Assembly: GCA_035578155.1 (NCBI GenBank)
Contig: JAPWDM010000004.1
Coordinates: 36,764,394-36,828,393, forward strand
Direction of reading: 5' to 3'
Length of the DNA: 64,000 bases
Origin: Brachynemurus nebulosus
Taxonomy: Eukaryota; Arthropoda; Insecta; Neuroptera; Myrmeleontidae
Position numbers and translations under genes: made by a program
Part shown: positions 34,836-46,512 of the stretch, in pieces
Position numbering within the stretch: position 1 is the first letter of the stretch
Layout of the letters: the number at the start of each line of letters is the position of its first letter
The notes under the pieces: generated by a model
Told to the model about the DNA's origin: nothing
Database searches by the model: none
What the model saw: only the letters and a program-made list of their open reading frames with translations

Positions 34836-35035
34836 TCTGCACACGAAGCGTCTCGTCATAGACGCATACTAGATTCGTCATACGCTTGGTGTACGCTTGC
34901 TTGCCGCTAACGTTGTTTTAAATGAACAACCGCACACGAAGACGCAGCTGCGCGTATTCGTCACAGCACACAAGCTGCAGTACGCTTAGAGTACAGCAGT
35001 GTTTGCGTCTTAGCGTACGACGGCTAGATAAAATG
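34836..35035. repeat. MITE-like GC-rich segment with CACACGAAG repeats
   Basis: GGCCGTCTGCACACGAAGCG opens the segment and CCGCACACGAAGACGCAGC recurs at about 34930. TACGCTT, CGTCATA and TTAGCGTACGACGG recur through it. The composition is unlike the surroundings and resembles GC-rich insect MITEs. Ends and target duplication are unresolved. Confidence 0.4.
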
Positions 35036-35237
35036 TATGTTATATATTGCAGTTGTATCTGTATTATGCCCATTTGCACCGTTTTCAGTTTAAGTAGGAC
35101 TTAGTTAGGAAATGCTTAACTTTAAGAATTTCTTATTTATTTTGTGTGTTGCACTCTTTAAAAAATTGCATTATGACCCAAAATGGGAAAAATAATATTG
35201 ACAAATAATAAGGAATTCTGAAAAACAATCTGAATTA

Positions 35238-35435
35238 CAAAAAAAAAAAAAAAAAAAAAATTAAAAAGGATTCATGAATCATATCACGGGCGGGTAATGT
35301 AAAAAAGAAAAAAAAATGGTTAAATTTAAAAAGCCTAACAAAAGCCGGACAGACCGGACACCGTCTAATTTGGCCGAACACGCAACCAAAAAGCCTAACT
35401 GTGACCGGCTTTATCCGGACGTCTGGCAACCCTAT
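35238..35435 (-). repeat. Possible hAT-like end plus A-rich tract
   Basis: Inverted, the segment starts TAGGGTTGCCAGACGTCCGG at about 35432, like a hAT terminus. It continues with repeated AGGCTTTTT and GTCCGG words and runs into a 22-A tract at 35238. No partner terminus was seen. Confidence 0.35.
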
Positions 35436-35457
35436 ACGTATACATCGTTTATACCGT

Positions 35458-35650
35458 TTATACTGTAGTTTCCGTATAATTCTTGCTCCAACTGGTTTTT
35501 GTAATTTTTCCTAGGAATGAGACATTCTTTCGGAGTAAAAAGTATCCTATATGCTGACCCAAATAATAAATTATCACCACACCAAATTTCATCAAAATCC
35601 GTTCAGTAGTTTTTGTGTAATGCGTACACAAATAGATATGGCTGAATATA
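35458..35650 (+). repeat. V family fragment (one unit)
   Basis: It carries GGAATGAGACATT, AGTAAAAAGTATCC, ACCAAATTTCATCAAAATCC and GTTTTTGTGTAATGCG, matching one internal unit of V. The start and tail are missing. The minus-strand ORF 35458-35697 is a shadow. Confidence 0.7.
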
Positions 35651-35659
35651 TGCTTTTTA

Positions 35660-36461
35660 AATTCTAATGGCCCATTAATAAATTTTATAAAAAACAAATT
35701 TTATTATTATTATTTTACACTTAAGTAATAAAGAATATCGTCTTTTATTTGGCCCACTTGGCCAATTCATGACAACTGTTTCATTTAAGGCATTAATAAA
35801 TTAAAATAGTGCAAATGTATACTCCTCTGGCTTGCCCATTACCATTTTGTGCTACAGTTTTCAACACACATTTTTTTATTTACCTAGTATAATATTTTTT
35901 CAAATGTAATCATACATATAACTAAATAAGCATTAAAACATATTTTATCAAAATACATTGTGAAAATATTTATTAACGTAAAAAAATTACTCATTTTCAT
36001 ACCATCCAACAAAAGTGTCACTTTTTACCTGACGAAAATAAAATAATAAAATTTGACTTAGAAATTGGAAACCTGTGTCTTTGAACTTGAGCAACACGCG
36101 TTGAATATATTGCACTTAGCAACAACCTAACTGCATTGAACATAATTTAAATAATATCGCGTCAGTGGTAAACCGCGTCAGCTCTCGGAAAATGTGTCTG
36201 TCCCAGTAGTTGCAGTATTTCCACTGGTAAGTATATGTTTTTATACTTTATCGTTATGAAATTGTAAATTTGTACAATGCAATGTTCATTGTGTGTAGAC
36301 TTCATGTATTCCGTTTATTTTTGGTATGAAGAACGCGTGATGTTGTTTTTACGGGTTATGTATGATTTTGTTACTTCTCTGGCGTCACTCCTCTGGCAGT
36401 TTTCATGTCTCCGCAGACAAAATCGTCGCATGAGAAACCGATATTGCTACTATCGATGATT
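35660..36461. other. Spacer, nothing firmly recognised
   Basis: An ORF at 36277-36459 matches no known family. CACTGGTAAGTATATG near 36220 looks like a splice donor context, but no exon can be argued for it. Confidence 0.3.
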
Positions 36462-36720
36462 TTGCTATGGAATTAGAAAAGCACTGCCCAATATGGCTTC
36501 ATATTTTTGTGATACTCGAAGAGGAAATTGATTTACAAAAAAGATAATTGAAGATAATAGATCCGACATCAAACCTTTTGTTGGTACACTGAAAGTACAC
36601 CAAATACGGGGAAACATTTGTATGTGTGATAAGTTGTATATGAAGAGCCTTAGCTGCTTTTGTAGCAATTTCTGTGTTCACTTCAACTTAAGCGACATCA
36701 CATACACCCATTTCATTTAA
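36462..36720 (+). pseudogene. Unrecognised coding relic with a Cys-rich stretch
   Basis: One plus-strand frame, open apart from a single TGA (near 36530), reads sensibly across about 250 bp. It includes RKALPNMASYFCDTRRG, KPFVGTLKVHQI and KSLSCFCSNFCVHF. The GT-L-K-VHQ followed by a CxC...C cluster recalls short modules in transposon-derived insect proteins, but I cannot name the family. No start codon or exon limits can be given. Confidence 0.3.
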
Positions 36721-36879
36721 AGAAGTCTTAAACGTTCACTATTAGAGCCTATAAAATCTAAAAAAATTAAAATATCTTCTGGCCCTTATCATTACAAATA
36801 CAAAAATAGTGTCAATTAGTAAAATAATGAATACTAAATTAAAAAGATTACTTTTTCTTTAGGGACACAAAAAATGCAA
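36721..36879. other. Short AT-rich spacer
   Basis: Nothing recognised. Confidence 0.3.
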
Positions 36880-37035
36880 ATACCGTATATTCACCCATAT
36901 ACCCGACATACAGACACATAGACAAAAAATTACTAGTTTGATAACTAAATCGATAACTATTCATACCATCATTAAAATTTTCAAAAAATATTCCATGTGC
37001 AGATACGGTCTTTTTACAATTTTATTATATGTTGT
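36880..37035 (+). repeat. V family 3' end fragment
   Basis: ACATACAGACACATAGAC, CGATAACTATTCATACC, AATATTCCATGTGCAGATAC and TTTACAATTTTATTATATG match the tail of V copies at 60600 and 62640. The upstream units are absent. Confidence 0.65.
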
Positions 37036-37436
37036 GAGGGGTTTAACTGTAGCCAAATCAAAATATTTTTCATTGTGACTATATACAAGCACAATACAAG
37101 GTGTACGAACTCCATGTATGCAAAAAATGGTTTAACAATAAGAGGGCATTAGTGTTCCGTCTCCGTGTGTACCAAAGCGGTAAAGGAGTGAAACGGCAGT
37201 TTGAAATAGAGATAATAATTTAAAACTATAAAATAAGTCATTTAGGTTGTTTAAATATAAATAATGGAAATAAAATCAATAATTATTTCAAATAGTCAAA
37301 AATAAAGAAGTAAACGATAATAATAAATTTCAAATTACAGTACAAGAGGAATATTAGCGCCACGAGTGGTGAAAAAAGAACACCTAATATGTGCCATTTT
37401 CGTCTTCCATTTGAGTTCGTGGTCCTTGTGTAGATC

Positions 37437-37655
37437 TATTAGTGATGGGAATAATCGAATGATTTCAATAATCGATTATTTTTAATCGAGTGATTTTAAT
37501 AATCGATTAATCATTCGATTATTTTTATCGATTATTTTCATTCGATTATTTTTATCAACTATGTTTCATTCGATTATTATTGTCAATTATTTTCTTTCGA
37601 TTATTTCTACAATTATTTATCGATTATTTTTATCGATTATATATATTATTTAGTT
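37437..37655. repeat. ATCGATTATTTT-type low-complexity array
   Basis: About a dozen diverged copies of TCGATTATTTT follow TAGTGATGGGAATAATCGA, which resembles a hAT-type left end. No right end was found. Much of the rest of 37036-38130 is AT-rich with nothing recognised. Confidence 0.5.
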
Positions 37656-38137
37656 ATTGAGATGCGATAAAAAATTAAATTTCATTTTTGTAATTTTTCG
37701 GAATCCTTTTATTGTTATTTTTATTTTCAAATTCAACCTATAATACAATATTATTTACTTGTATGAACCATACATCCATAATCCACCTTTCAGTTCTTTT
37801 GTTTTTAAGTGGTTTATCATACTATCTTCAAAAATCTATTTTTTATAATATTAATGTCCATTAGAGATTAAACCATTACTAATTACAGTATTATCGGCTT
37901 TTCCATTTTAATAGTTGGCACTTTAACACGTTGACGGTCATAATCCATAATGACGAAACACCCCACTAGCATAGTATTTTGACAACTAATACACTTACAA
38001 TTAGTAATAGAAAGGATGACAAGCCCGCAAAAAAAGTGATAAAAATCACCACATCAAAATTATCAACAAAAAGAAAAGAAATTAAACAATAAAGAAGGAA
38101 TAAAAAGGTCAAGTTTGACTAGTTTCGATTATATTAA

Positions 38138-38608
38138 CACTTTCAGTCCCACGGCTTCGGCATCCGAAACCTAACAAAACTTCCCCAGAGGCCGATCGCG
38201 ATCAATGATTAATTGATTACTCATTATGTGTGCGATGTTTATCATGTTTATCATTCTTCATCACACGGATGTGTTCCCATTCACACAAACACATACATAC
38301 CAACAAACACTACTCTCTTGGTTTCTATGTATAAAAAATTTTAAGATAAACAAAAAATACATAAAAAATATAATTTATATTATATTTTTAAATAAAATTG
38401 ATTTGAATGTCAGTGTATGTTGTAGTATGTATGTACGTGTCACGTAGTACGTCTGTTTACAGTTTTACACATACATACGAACATACGTGTGGAACTGTGT
38501 TGTGTGTTTGAATCATTTTATTTTATGTATTTGTTTATATAGTTTGTTTTTTAAAATATTGCCGGCTTCCGGGGAAATTTACTGTGAAAGTGCTCGGGCC
38601 TCATAGTG
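38138..38608. mobile_element. 471-bp TTAA MITE (piggyBac-like)
   Basis: TTAA at 38134-38137 and 38609-38612. The inverted ends are CACTTTCAGTCCCACGG and CACTATGAGGCCCGAGC. The interior has ACATACATAC and GTATGTACGT runs. No plausible protein: the 38226-38447 ORF is AT-driven. Confidence 0.75.
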
Positions 38609-38612
38609 TTAA

Positions 38613-39066
38613 CAGTCATTTTCAAAAACAGCAGACCCAACAATCGCAGTTAACAAACTCGAGAACGTTTTGAAATTATCAAAGATAAAAAATTTTTAGA
38701 AATTAAAAAATTTTTATTTGTATCTTGTGTGAAAAATCAAATTTTTTCCATATCTTTATGAAAGTGAATGGATAAAAAGCTTCAGATTAAATTATACTTT
38801 AAATTTTTAAATTCTTGAATATTAGCGGGGTTTGGAAACAAAGAAATACGAAAATAACACGTCCAAGAAACAGACAATGGAATTATTGAAAGTTTTTTAT
38901 GAATTATATTTTAAATAAAATGCGAAAAAACGTTGAAAAATAAAATAAAAATGATAATTTAGAAGAAAAACACTGATAAAGCACAGTTAAAACTCAAATA
39001 TCACTGAGTAACAATAAAATAATTAAGAAAAAAAAAGAATTGTGATAAAAAATCGACATTATGAAA
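38613..39066. other. AT-rich spacer downstream of PLE copy 2
   Basis: It lies 3' of the minus-strand Penelope-like gene and may include its 3' untranslated sequence. No motif recognised. Confidence 0.3.
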
Positions 39067-40919
39067 TTATGAGTAACACAAAGTAAACCAAATGAACAGT
39101 GAATGAACACCGGCCAGCTTGTGATTAAATTGAAAAGGTAGATAGAACTCAAAAACGATCGCGCATGAGCTTATATGCAATGACGTATTGAAATCGAATA
39201 GTTGAGTAGTTTCATTTAAAATAGGGGTGTCTAAGTTTACATCGTCTGCTATTCTAAGAGTTTCTAAATGATTCATAAAATTACCTTTTGTGCAAATGTG
39301 CAAGGTTTCGAAATCAGATTCAAGATTAAAAGCGTGATCAGTATCAATAATGTGTTGTGCTATGGCAGAAAAATTTCTGGTGTTCGCTGATTTTATGGCT
39401 GCCAAATGTTCGTTAAACCTGATAATGAATTTTCTGCCCGTTTATCCCGTGTAAGGAATTTTACATTCAGGACAGACATATTTATAGATACCGGATTTGT
39501 TAAATTTGGGATTCGAGTCCTTAGATTTCACCAACAAGGACGACAAAGTGTTAGAGGTAGAAAAACTAAGTTTAACGTTGTGATCACGGAAGATTTTATT
39601 AAACAGACTAGCCTGTTCATTGATGAAAGGAATTGACGCAGACTGTTTTGGGGTTATGTGGTTAGTGGAAGATAGGTTAGGAAAAATAGTTGACTCTAAT
39701 TTACGGTTCAAAAATTTTTTGTAGATATTATAAAGAAACTCTAGTGAATAGCCGTTACAACAACCAATGTGGATAATGATGGAAAGTTCTCTACAAAAGT
39801 TAGGTTTGTTCAGGGGATAAGTAAACAATCTGTGAAATGCATGATTAAAGAACGCCATTTTGTGCTGTTGCGGATGAGAAGAGGTAACGTGGATACAGTG
39901 ATCGGTGTGAGTCGGTTTCCTACACACAGAGCATTGCAAAACATTCGAATAAGGATCCTTACTTATGGTAAGATCAAGGAAGTTTAATTTGTTTTCGGAT
40001 TAAAATTCTATTTATAGTAAAATTTATTCTAGGATGGAGGGTATTAATGAATTCAAGGAGGACGAGGGCCTCCTGATGGGAACCAGACCAAACTACAAAG
40101 ATGTCGTCGACGTAGCGTTTCCAACATATAATTTTATTAATAAGTTTGAAATTAGAATTGAAAAGGATATGCTCTAGGTGATCCATGAAAAAGTTAGCCA
40201 TAAACGGGGCGATAGCCAGGCCCATCGATAAACCGTTCAATTGTGTATAGATGTCATCATTAAAAATAAAATAATGGTCCAGAAGGAGACTCAAACAACT
40301 GAAAATTGACTCAATATTTACAGATCCAGGGAAAAAAATGTGAATTGAGCATGATAAAATTTTGGAACAGTATTTTAAGTTCATCAAGCGGAACAGAAGT
40401 GTAGAGGTCAGAGACATCTAGTGATAGAAGAATGCAATTATCTGGAATCTTAAGTTGAGTAAGAAAAGAGGTAAGTTCAACTGAGTTGTTTAAGGTAAAA
40501 TCAAAATTAACATCTTTCAATCGAATCATTTTCAGAAACCAACTACTCGGACTATTAAATAGTGAATTAATGTGAGAAACGACAGGTCTAAATTTATTGC
40601 CTGGTTTATGGATCTTAGGCAAACCGTATAACCGAGGTGTTTGAGGATTCATCGGCAACTTTATATCATTTTGAAGATCATATGTACGAATAAAATTTTT
40701 AATTTTAGTTTTAATGCGTTCTGCAGGATTCGTTTTTAGTTTAATAAAATTGTCAGTATTTAAAAAATCATAGAGTTTGTTTTCATAAAGTACCCTGTCA
40801 ACCAAAACCACAGTGTTGCCCTTATCGGCCTTAGAGAGAACTACATTATCGTGTTTGAGTTTCATCACAAGATTTTTAATAATTTTTAGGTTATGTATAG
40901 CTTCATTGTGGCTATACAT
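39067..40919 (-). pseudogene. Penelope-like element, RT plus GIY-YIG, three lesions
   Basis: Minus strand. The first segment (40919-40311) has LSKADKGNTVVLV, RLYGLPKIHKPGNKFRPVVS and LSLDVSDLYTSVP. After a frameshift near 40400 the next (to about 39990) has LNGLSMGLAIAPFMANFFMD and the catalytic KRYVDDIFVVW. After another frameshift near 39980 comes CRKPTHTDHCIH and, from about 39500, the GIY-YIG start YKYVCPECKIPYTG. A TAA at 39439-39441 replaces the Gln expected in the TGQTGR motif. The remainder (39405-39067) has AIAQHIIDTDHAFN. The N-terminal part is missing and replaced by an inverted segment. It covers far more of RT than the copy at 4.3-5.3 kb. Not functional. Confidence 0.93.
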
Positions 40920-40946
40920 AACCTAAAAAAATTATTAAAAATCTTG
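40868..40946. repeat. Inverted repeat at the PLE 5' junction
   Basis: CAAGATTTTTAATAATTTTT plus AGGTTATGTATAGC (40868-40901) is repeated inverted at 40911-40946 with a 9-bp loop. The left arm is PLE coding sequence (HNLKIIKNLVMKL), so the right arm is a short inverted duplication of it, a snap-back end. Confidence 0.9.
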
Positions 40947-40947
40947 A

Positions 40948-41370
40948 ATTCGATTTACATGATATGTTATTCTGAAGTTCAATATTTCGCAAATGACTTT
41001 GATTTGGTGTTGTTTGCAAAAAAATAAAAGCTACTCCTTTTCTAGTGCTTTTAATGATTTGAATTTGAATTTTTAGGAGTGGTTTTCTAATACCAATTTG
41101 AATTTAAAAAGTTTGAATTCAGTTGTAAATACAGACTATTCAGAATTCTGTTTTAGGTCAACAATCTTAATTTTTTTGGAAATATAGACTATTCAGAATT
41201 CTGTTTTAGGTCAACAATCTTTATCACAAAAAAATAATATCAAGTCTTTGTTGTTTAAAAATAGATTTTCTCGGATGCAAAAAAACCACAAACCATCCCG
41301 AAAATTATGTATTACTTTTACTGGATCTCCTACACTCGGGAGTTTTACTCCCACCGAATGTTATTAAATT
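40948..41370 (+). pseudogene. Non-LTR retrotransposon RT fragment (probable)
   Basis: The frame starting near 40970 reads VQYFANDFDLVLFA, resembling the YADD catalytic box (here FAND), followed after a stop by SSAFNDLNLNF and EWFSNTNLNL. This is the usual W...N.L.LN spacing of jockey/I-type reverse transcriptases. Several stops are present, and a 53-bp tandem duplication follows. The match rests on short motifs only. Confidence 0.5.
41130..41222 (+). repeat. Tandem duplication, 53-bp period
   Basis: AGACTATTCAGAATTCTGTT plus TTAGGTCAACAATCT occurs at 41133 and again at 41186. It is a recent local duplication in the LINE relic. Confidence 0.9.
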
Positions 41371-41374
41371 ATTC

Positions 41375-41721
41375 GTTCAAGAGATTTAAAAGACATTAAC
41401 TGTTTATGCAAACAATTAAAACGGCAAACAAAAACATATTCATAAGGACCTATGTATATTATAGTTGTATACACTTAACAATTAATCTGCTCAAATAAAT
41501 TGATCGAATATCAATTACATATTCCGAATGTGTGCTCACAAAAAGTGTAAAACAAACATTTAATATTGACATCAATACAATGTAGCTGTAAATTGTAGAT
41601 AATTGCAAATATGTATTGACATTTTGTACGTAACAAGGCCATTAAAAACTATCGAAGAATAAAGATGAGTAAAATATTATAATAATAAAAAGAATTCAAT
41701 AAAATTTATTCAAGATGTACA
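41375..41721. other. AT-rich spacer, nothing recognised
   Basis: No supported feature. Confidence 0.35.
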
Positions 41722-42150
41722 ACATAATCTTTTTTTATGCAATAGATAGGAACCGCATAAAAAAAAATTACACAAAAATAAATTTCAAAAACTTCATAAA
41801 TAGCCATAAAAAGTACCTAATTCGCTCCAGATTGTAAAAAAATGCACTGGATCGGGATCGCATAAAAAAAGTTCCACAGAAAATACAAATTCAAGACGCT
41901 CAAAACCTTACGATTTTCTTAGAAGTAGCTTTTCGAAACAAGATAAGGCATTAATTTACACATGAGAACATTTTATTGAATTTTTATAATATAAAAATTG
42001 CGATAAATACATCTGTAAAAAATGATACAATAACTTATATTCTTATGCAATGTACTGATTAAATGCTTAAAAACAAAAAATAACTATCCGGCCGCAAACC
42101 AATGTTCAAATTTCTTACTTTCTGTTATATTTAATTTTCATTATGCAAGT
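41722..42150 (+). mobile_element. GCGGT-type MITE, degraded copy
   Basis: It matches the complete copy at 61502-62042 in the same orientation: ATAGGAACCGCATAAAAAAA, CTCCAGATTGTAAAAAAATG, ATCGGGATCGCATAAAAAAA and TTAATTTACACATGAGAACA. The terminal CAGCTAAACC is not preserved at either end. Confidence 0.7.
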
Positions 42151-43115
42151 ATGAAAAAATTTCTTTTTAATATATCAAGTATTTACTAAAAAAAAAACTA
42201 GGCTAAAAAATTTTATAATCGTTCTAGATTAAAAACTTTCAAATGTCAATTTATTGAAACACAGTAATTTCCTATCATTCGCGGGAATTACGGCAATAGT
42301 TTCAATGATAACAGAATTTAACTCTCGTTATTCAAAGTTCAGACTATTACATATACATACTCGTACACACCAGCCATAATATTATCTTTTTTACTATTTA
42401 TTCAAATTTGCAATTACACAATTTGTAATGAAAGAGGAAATTAAGAGGGAACGTTAAGGGCTAGAATTTGGAATGACAAAGGTCTGTTGCCATTTTTATA
42501 ATAAAACTATTCCAATAATCTTTTGGAATTGCGAAGGGAAAACAGAATGTGGTAGTCTGATTACAAATGTGAAATATAAAAGTTGAATTTTAATTCGGAG
42601 GGTTAATTTAAGATGACTATATTCCACCCTTATTACCAAAATGATGGCTACGAAAAACAATAAACATTGATAATAGGGTGTAGATTGAGCTAAAATTATT
42701 AGAATTGAAAAAATCTAGCGTGATTAATCGCTATAAACATTTCAATTGTTTACTTTATTATAACTCACGAACTATTGATTTTAGAACAAAAAGACTTTTC
42801 GATAAAAAATATTTCTTGAGATGTAAGGAATAACTTTTGTCCTTAGTAAAATTATCCGTCCGGAATAAAACTTCGTTTTAGCCTCACGCGCTATCACATC
42901 AAATCCATGTTTAAAAACAACTTATTGTACGGTACACTATTTGCCCAAATACAATTTGTATTTAAACGATTTTTCTTTTTAATGGACAATTATCTTTTTC
43001 AGATTTATGCAGGTACTTTTCTTTAGCACATCGTGAAAATAATATGATCCATTGTCAATTTTTTGAAAATTTTAATAAAAAAAAATTACTATTATTCACT
43101 AAAAGATTATTTAAA
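42151..43115. other. AT-rich spacer, nothing recognised
   Basis: No coding frame, repeat border or RNA gene supported in about 1 kb. Confidence 0.4.
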
Positions 43116-43116
43116 A

Positions 43117-43545
43117 AAAACGCCGTGAGCAGCGGGGCCCCATCACGGAATTCAAATTTTTCCCTTCATCGGTATTGAATGTCTACAAGCGAAATGTGAT
43201 TGAAAGTCTACAAGCGATTTGTCATTTTGGTGGTTTCAAAACTGATAATGAGTGTCCGGCTGATCAGGGCTTTAAAAAAAGGTTTTAAATTTTTAAAGGC
43301 TGAATCTCAGTAAATTTCAATTTGGTGCCGATAGCAGTTAGCAGGAAAAAAGCCAACACAATTCGTACGAGGGAATTCCTATCTATGCTTATCCGCCAAT
43401 TGCCTTTGTGTTTTATTTTTAAATATTAAAAAAGGACCTTAAATAGTAAACTGGAAGGTCTTTATGAAGATATTTTTTCTTTCCAAAAAAATCCAAAATT
43501 TCTATTTTATAAATAAAAATCCAAAATTCCTACTTTATAAATAAA
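43117..43545 (+). mobile_element. X family fragment (first about 430 bp)
   Basis: It starts ACGCCGTGAGCAGCGGGGCC at 43120 like the other X copies and follows them to AAAATCCAAAATTCCTACTT. There it breaks off directly against the left end of a YZ copy. The remaining 1.3 kb of X, including the internal repeats and (TA)n tract, are missing. Confidence 0.85.
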
Positions 43546-43549
43546 CATT

Positions 43550-44215
43550 AATATCCCTGTCGCAGCATCTGCATAACATAGCGAATTTCCAAATATTGGG
43601 CACTGGCGGATCTCGTCTAAGACCTATATCCATTTAAAATAGTTAAGCTTTCTAAGAGTAAAAGAATTTTTAAAATCGGCTGGATAATTAGTTTTGGTAT
43701 TTCTGAGACCCAAGAACCCGAACGGATTTTGTGCAGCATAGTTGTATCCATCTAAAATAATTTAGTTCTCTAGTAGTGAGAAAATTTTCAGAATCGATTC
43801 GATAGCTTATTTCTGGCGTTTTCGAATCTGCAAGATCCCGGTGGATCTCATTAAAACATTAACTCGACCGTATATTCTAGGCGGACATTATATAAGGACA
43901 GTTGTGGATCTCAGATTACACAACCCGTACCTATCTAAAATAGTTTACCTCTGTAATATTTTTTTTCGTCGTTTCAACGATGTAAAAATCGAACTGTCTA
44001 ATGATAAGATCGAATGATAAAAATGGCCAGAAAACCTACTTCTGGGCATCCGATGTGTCTGGCTGACGAACTTAGCCGAGCCAACCCGGATAAATATTTA
44101 ATTACGTATATTTTATATTTTTATTCGAAAAAAATTCTTTCAAATTTGATAAAATGTCCAAATGTGAAAAAATTTAATGTAAAAATATGTTTAAGATGGA
44201 CGTAAGTCTGCCATT
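43550..44215 (+). mobile_element. YZ family copy 4, right-truncated
   Basis: It begins CCCTGTCGCAGCATCTGC and ACATAGCGAATTTCCAAA. It has only one or two array-like units, then TTTCAACGATGTAAAAATCG and CCTACTTCTGGGCATCCGAT. It loses similarity near 44085, before the microsatellite position. A short CCATTCGCTAATTTT at 44212 may be a decayed right end. Confidence 0.75.
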
Positions 44216-44354
44216 CGCTAATTTTAAATTTAAGTAAGAGATAAAATTGAACTTAGCGTTAAGTTTAAATTAAGTTTTATCTTAGCTAAGACTGATCTTA
44301 GCTTTATCTTAAATCGTTTATGGATAGCCCACATAATTCTTATATAATTTCTCG

Positions 44355-44396
44355 AACCCGGGTCTCTTAGTTCGCGAATCTCAAGAGATCCGGGTT
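44355..44396. repeat. Hairpin with a tRNA T-arm-like 3' side
   Basis: AACCCGGGTCTCTT pairs with AAGAGATCCGGGTT across a 14-bp loop. The 3' side continues GGTTCAAGTCCC, like a tRNA B box. I see no acceptor stem, D arm or anticodon arm, so it is not called a tRNA; a tRNA-derived repeat scrap is possible. Confidence 0.5.
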
Positions 44397-44799
44397 CAAG
44401 TCCCAGCCGATCTAATTTGATAATTTTTCAAACACTATGTGAATTTTAATTAACATAATGAATTCGCCATTTGCCAAAGTACATCCAGTGTTCAAGTATC
44501 AGCTAAAGCTGGACATTAAGTGAACATATGAATATTGGTGTATGTTTAAATACGGACAAAAGTCCGCCATACATTAATAATGTTTCACAGGCACTCGATA
44601 ACTGTTGAAATTAAAAATAGTCTCTATGCTTTCTATATTTTTTTGGTATTCTCACTGCTGGATTTACTCTAGAAGCATGCGAGGCTAGTGCCCAGGGCGG
44701 CAAAATTTGGAATACAATGTGGCAATTTGGCATTTTTTTTCATCTCATCATTTATTTCTTGTAGGAAATGGTAAAAAAATTTTTTCTGCTCGTCACTTA

Positions 44800-44925
44800 T
44801 TTTTAGTCGAATTTTCTCCGAAAAATTAGACTTATACAGTCTATACGATAAGAGCTGCGAGAGGCGAGAGTAGGGGCGCTATCCGTTTTCGGACCCGTAG
44901 AACACGAATATGTAGAAAAAAAATG

Positions 44926-45006
<81 letters not shown>

Positions 45007-46512
45007 CCCGCCACCTTTTAATTTGTGTAGGGCCCCCCTATGGAAGTTAAGAGATGAAATTTGGTAAATGGGGCTCATTTTCGAGGCACCTCATACTATC
45101 AAAGTGGGGTCAAATTTTGGGCAAATTTTTTTTCTGACCCGACCTTTAAGGGGGTGGTGGGGGGCGGAAAAGCAATAAAACTTTTTCAAACCGGTTTTAA
45201 ATAATGTTTCGGTCAATTATCTACAACATATCCAAAATTCAGCTTCCTAGGATGATATGGTGGGAGTAGAGGGGGGAAAAACGATTTTCGCTGGATCTAA
45301 CAGGCCCCCAGCCCCCCAGAATTAACGTAGAGGGTTGAAATTTGGTGTGTTGATAAAGTTCGTACCTAGGTTGTGCTTTTTGGAGGTTTTAATATTTTAC
45401 CCCCACCCCCCTCATTTTTAAGCTACAATTTCATGCATTTTCGACGTTTTCGAAGTTTGTACCACTCGCACAGGTCACCCGAATAAACCTAGAGGGCTGA
45501 AATTTTGTATTCGGATTGAGTTAGTACCAAGGGGGTGCCTTTTGGGGGTCTCGACTTTTAACCCCTACCCCCACCATTTTTATACCCAAAAGAACATGAT
45601 TTTTCTTGTTTTTTAACAGTTTCGTTCGGGTCAAAATCTCCCCAAATAAACCTACAGGGCTGAAATTTGGTGTACAGGTTAAGCTAATAGCCAGACACTG
45701 TTTTTTGAAGGTTTCTACTTTTAACCCTTACCCCCACGATTTTGACGCCAATATTTCCTTAATTTTTTTGCTTGTTTTCTAACACGTCTAGAGACTCCAT
45801 AAGGAAACCTAGAGGGCTGAAATTTTGTACGTGTATTCAGTTAGTATCCAGCTAGTACCTTGTAGGGAGTCCGCATCACTTTTCCCCCCACTTCTCCCAT
45901 TTTTACATCGGAATTGAATGCTATTGTTAAATGTGTTTTAAAAGCATTATGTTTATTCTAAATACAAGTAGGCGAATAGTAATTTTAAAAAATTTAAAAA
46001 AAAGTGAACTTACTTTTATGACAAATGAAATACATACATATTAAGTAATTTAAAAATGTTATTAAAGTCACTGTTTATTTATAAATTAGGAATTTTGGAT
46101 TTTTAGTATTTATAAAATAGAAATTTTGGATTTTTTTGGAAAGAAAAAATATCTTTATAAAGGCCTTCCAGTTTACTATTGAAGGTCCTTTTTTAATATT
46201 TAAAACTAAAACATAAAGGCAATTAGAGGATAAACATGGGCAGGAATGTCCTCGTACGAATTGTGTTGGCTTTTTTTCTGCTACCTGTTTTCGGCACAAA
46301 ATTGAAATTTACTGAGATACAGCCCTTAAATACTTAAAACCTTTTTTTAAAGCCTCGATCAGCCGAACACTCATCACCAGTTTTGAAACCAACAAAATGA
46401 CAATTCGGTTGTAGACTTTCAATCACATTTCGCTTGTAGACATTCAATACCGAAGATGAAGGGGAAAATTCGACTACCGTGATGGGGCCCCGCTGCTCAC
46501 GGCGTTTTTTTT
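44800..46512 (-). mobile_element. X family copy A, full length, minus strand
   Basis: Read inverted it starts ACGCCGTGAGCAGCGGGGCC at about 46505 and ends TTCTCCGAAAAATTAGAC complement/GACTAAAAA at 44800, about 1.7 kb. It contains the family's repeated CAGCCCTCTAGGTTTATT-type blocks at about 160-bp spacing, the poly-purine GGGGGTGGGGG stretches and the (TA)n tract before GACATTTTTTT. No protein. It is inserted in a hAT-like element. Confidence 0.88.
44931..45003. repeat. (TA)n microsatellite in X copy A
   Basis: Pure TA run at the conserved internal position of X. Confidence 0.98.

Noticed and set aside
36215..36235. Host gene 5' exon with splice donor (CTGGTAAGTATATG)
   Set aside because: A single donor-like word with no coding frame, promoter or acceptor is too weak to call a gene.
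44355..44410. A functional tRNA gene
   Set aside because: Only a T-arm-like motif is present; there is no acceptor stem, D arm or anticodon arm.
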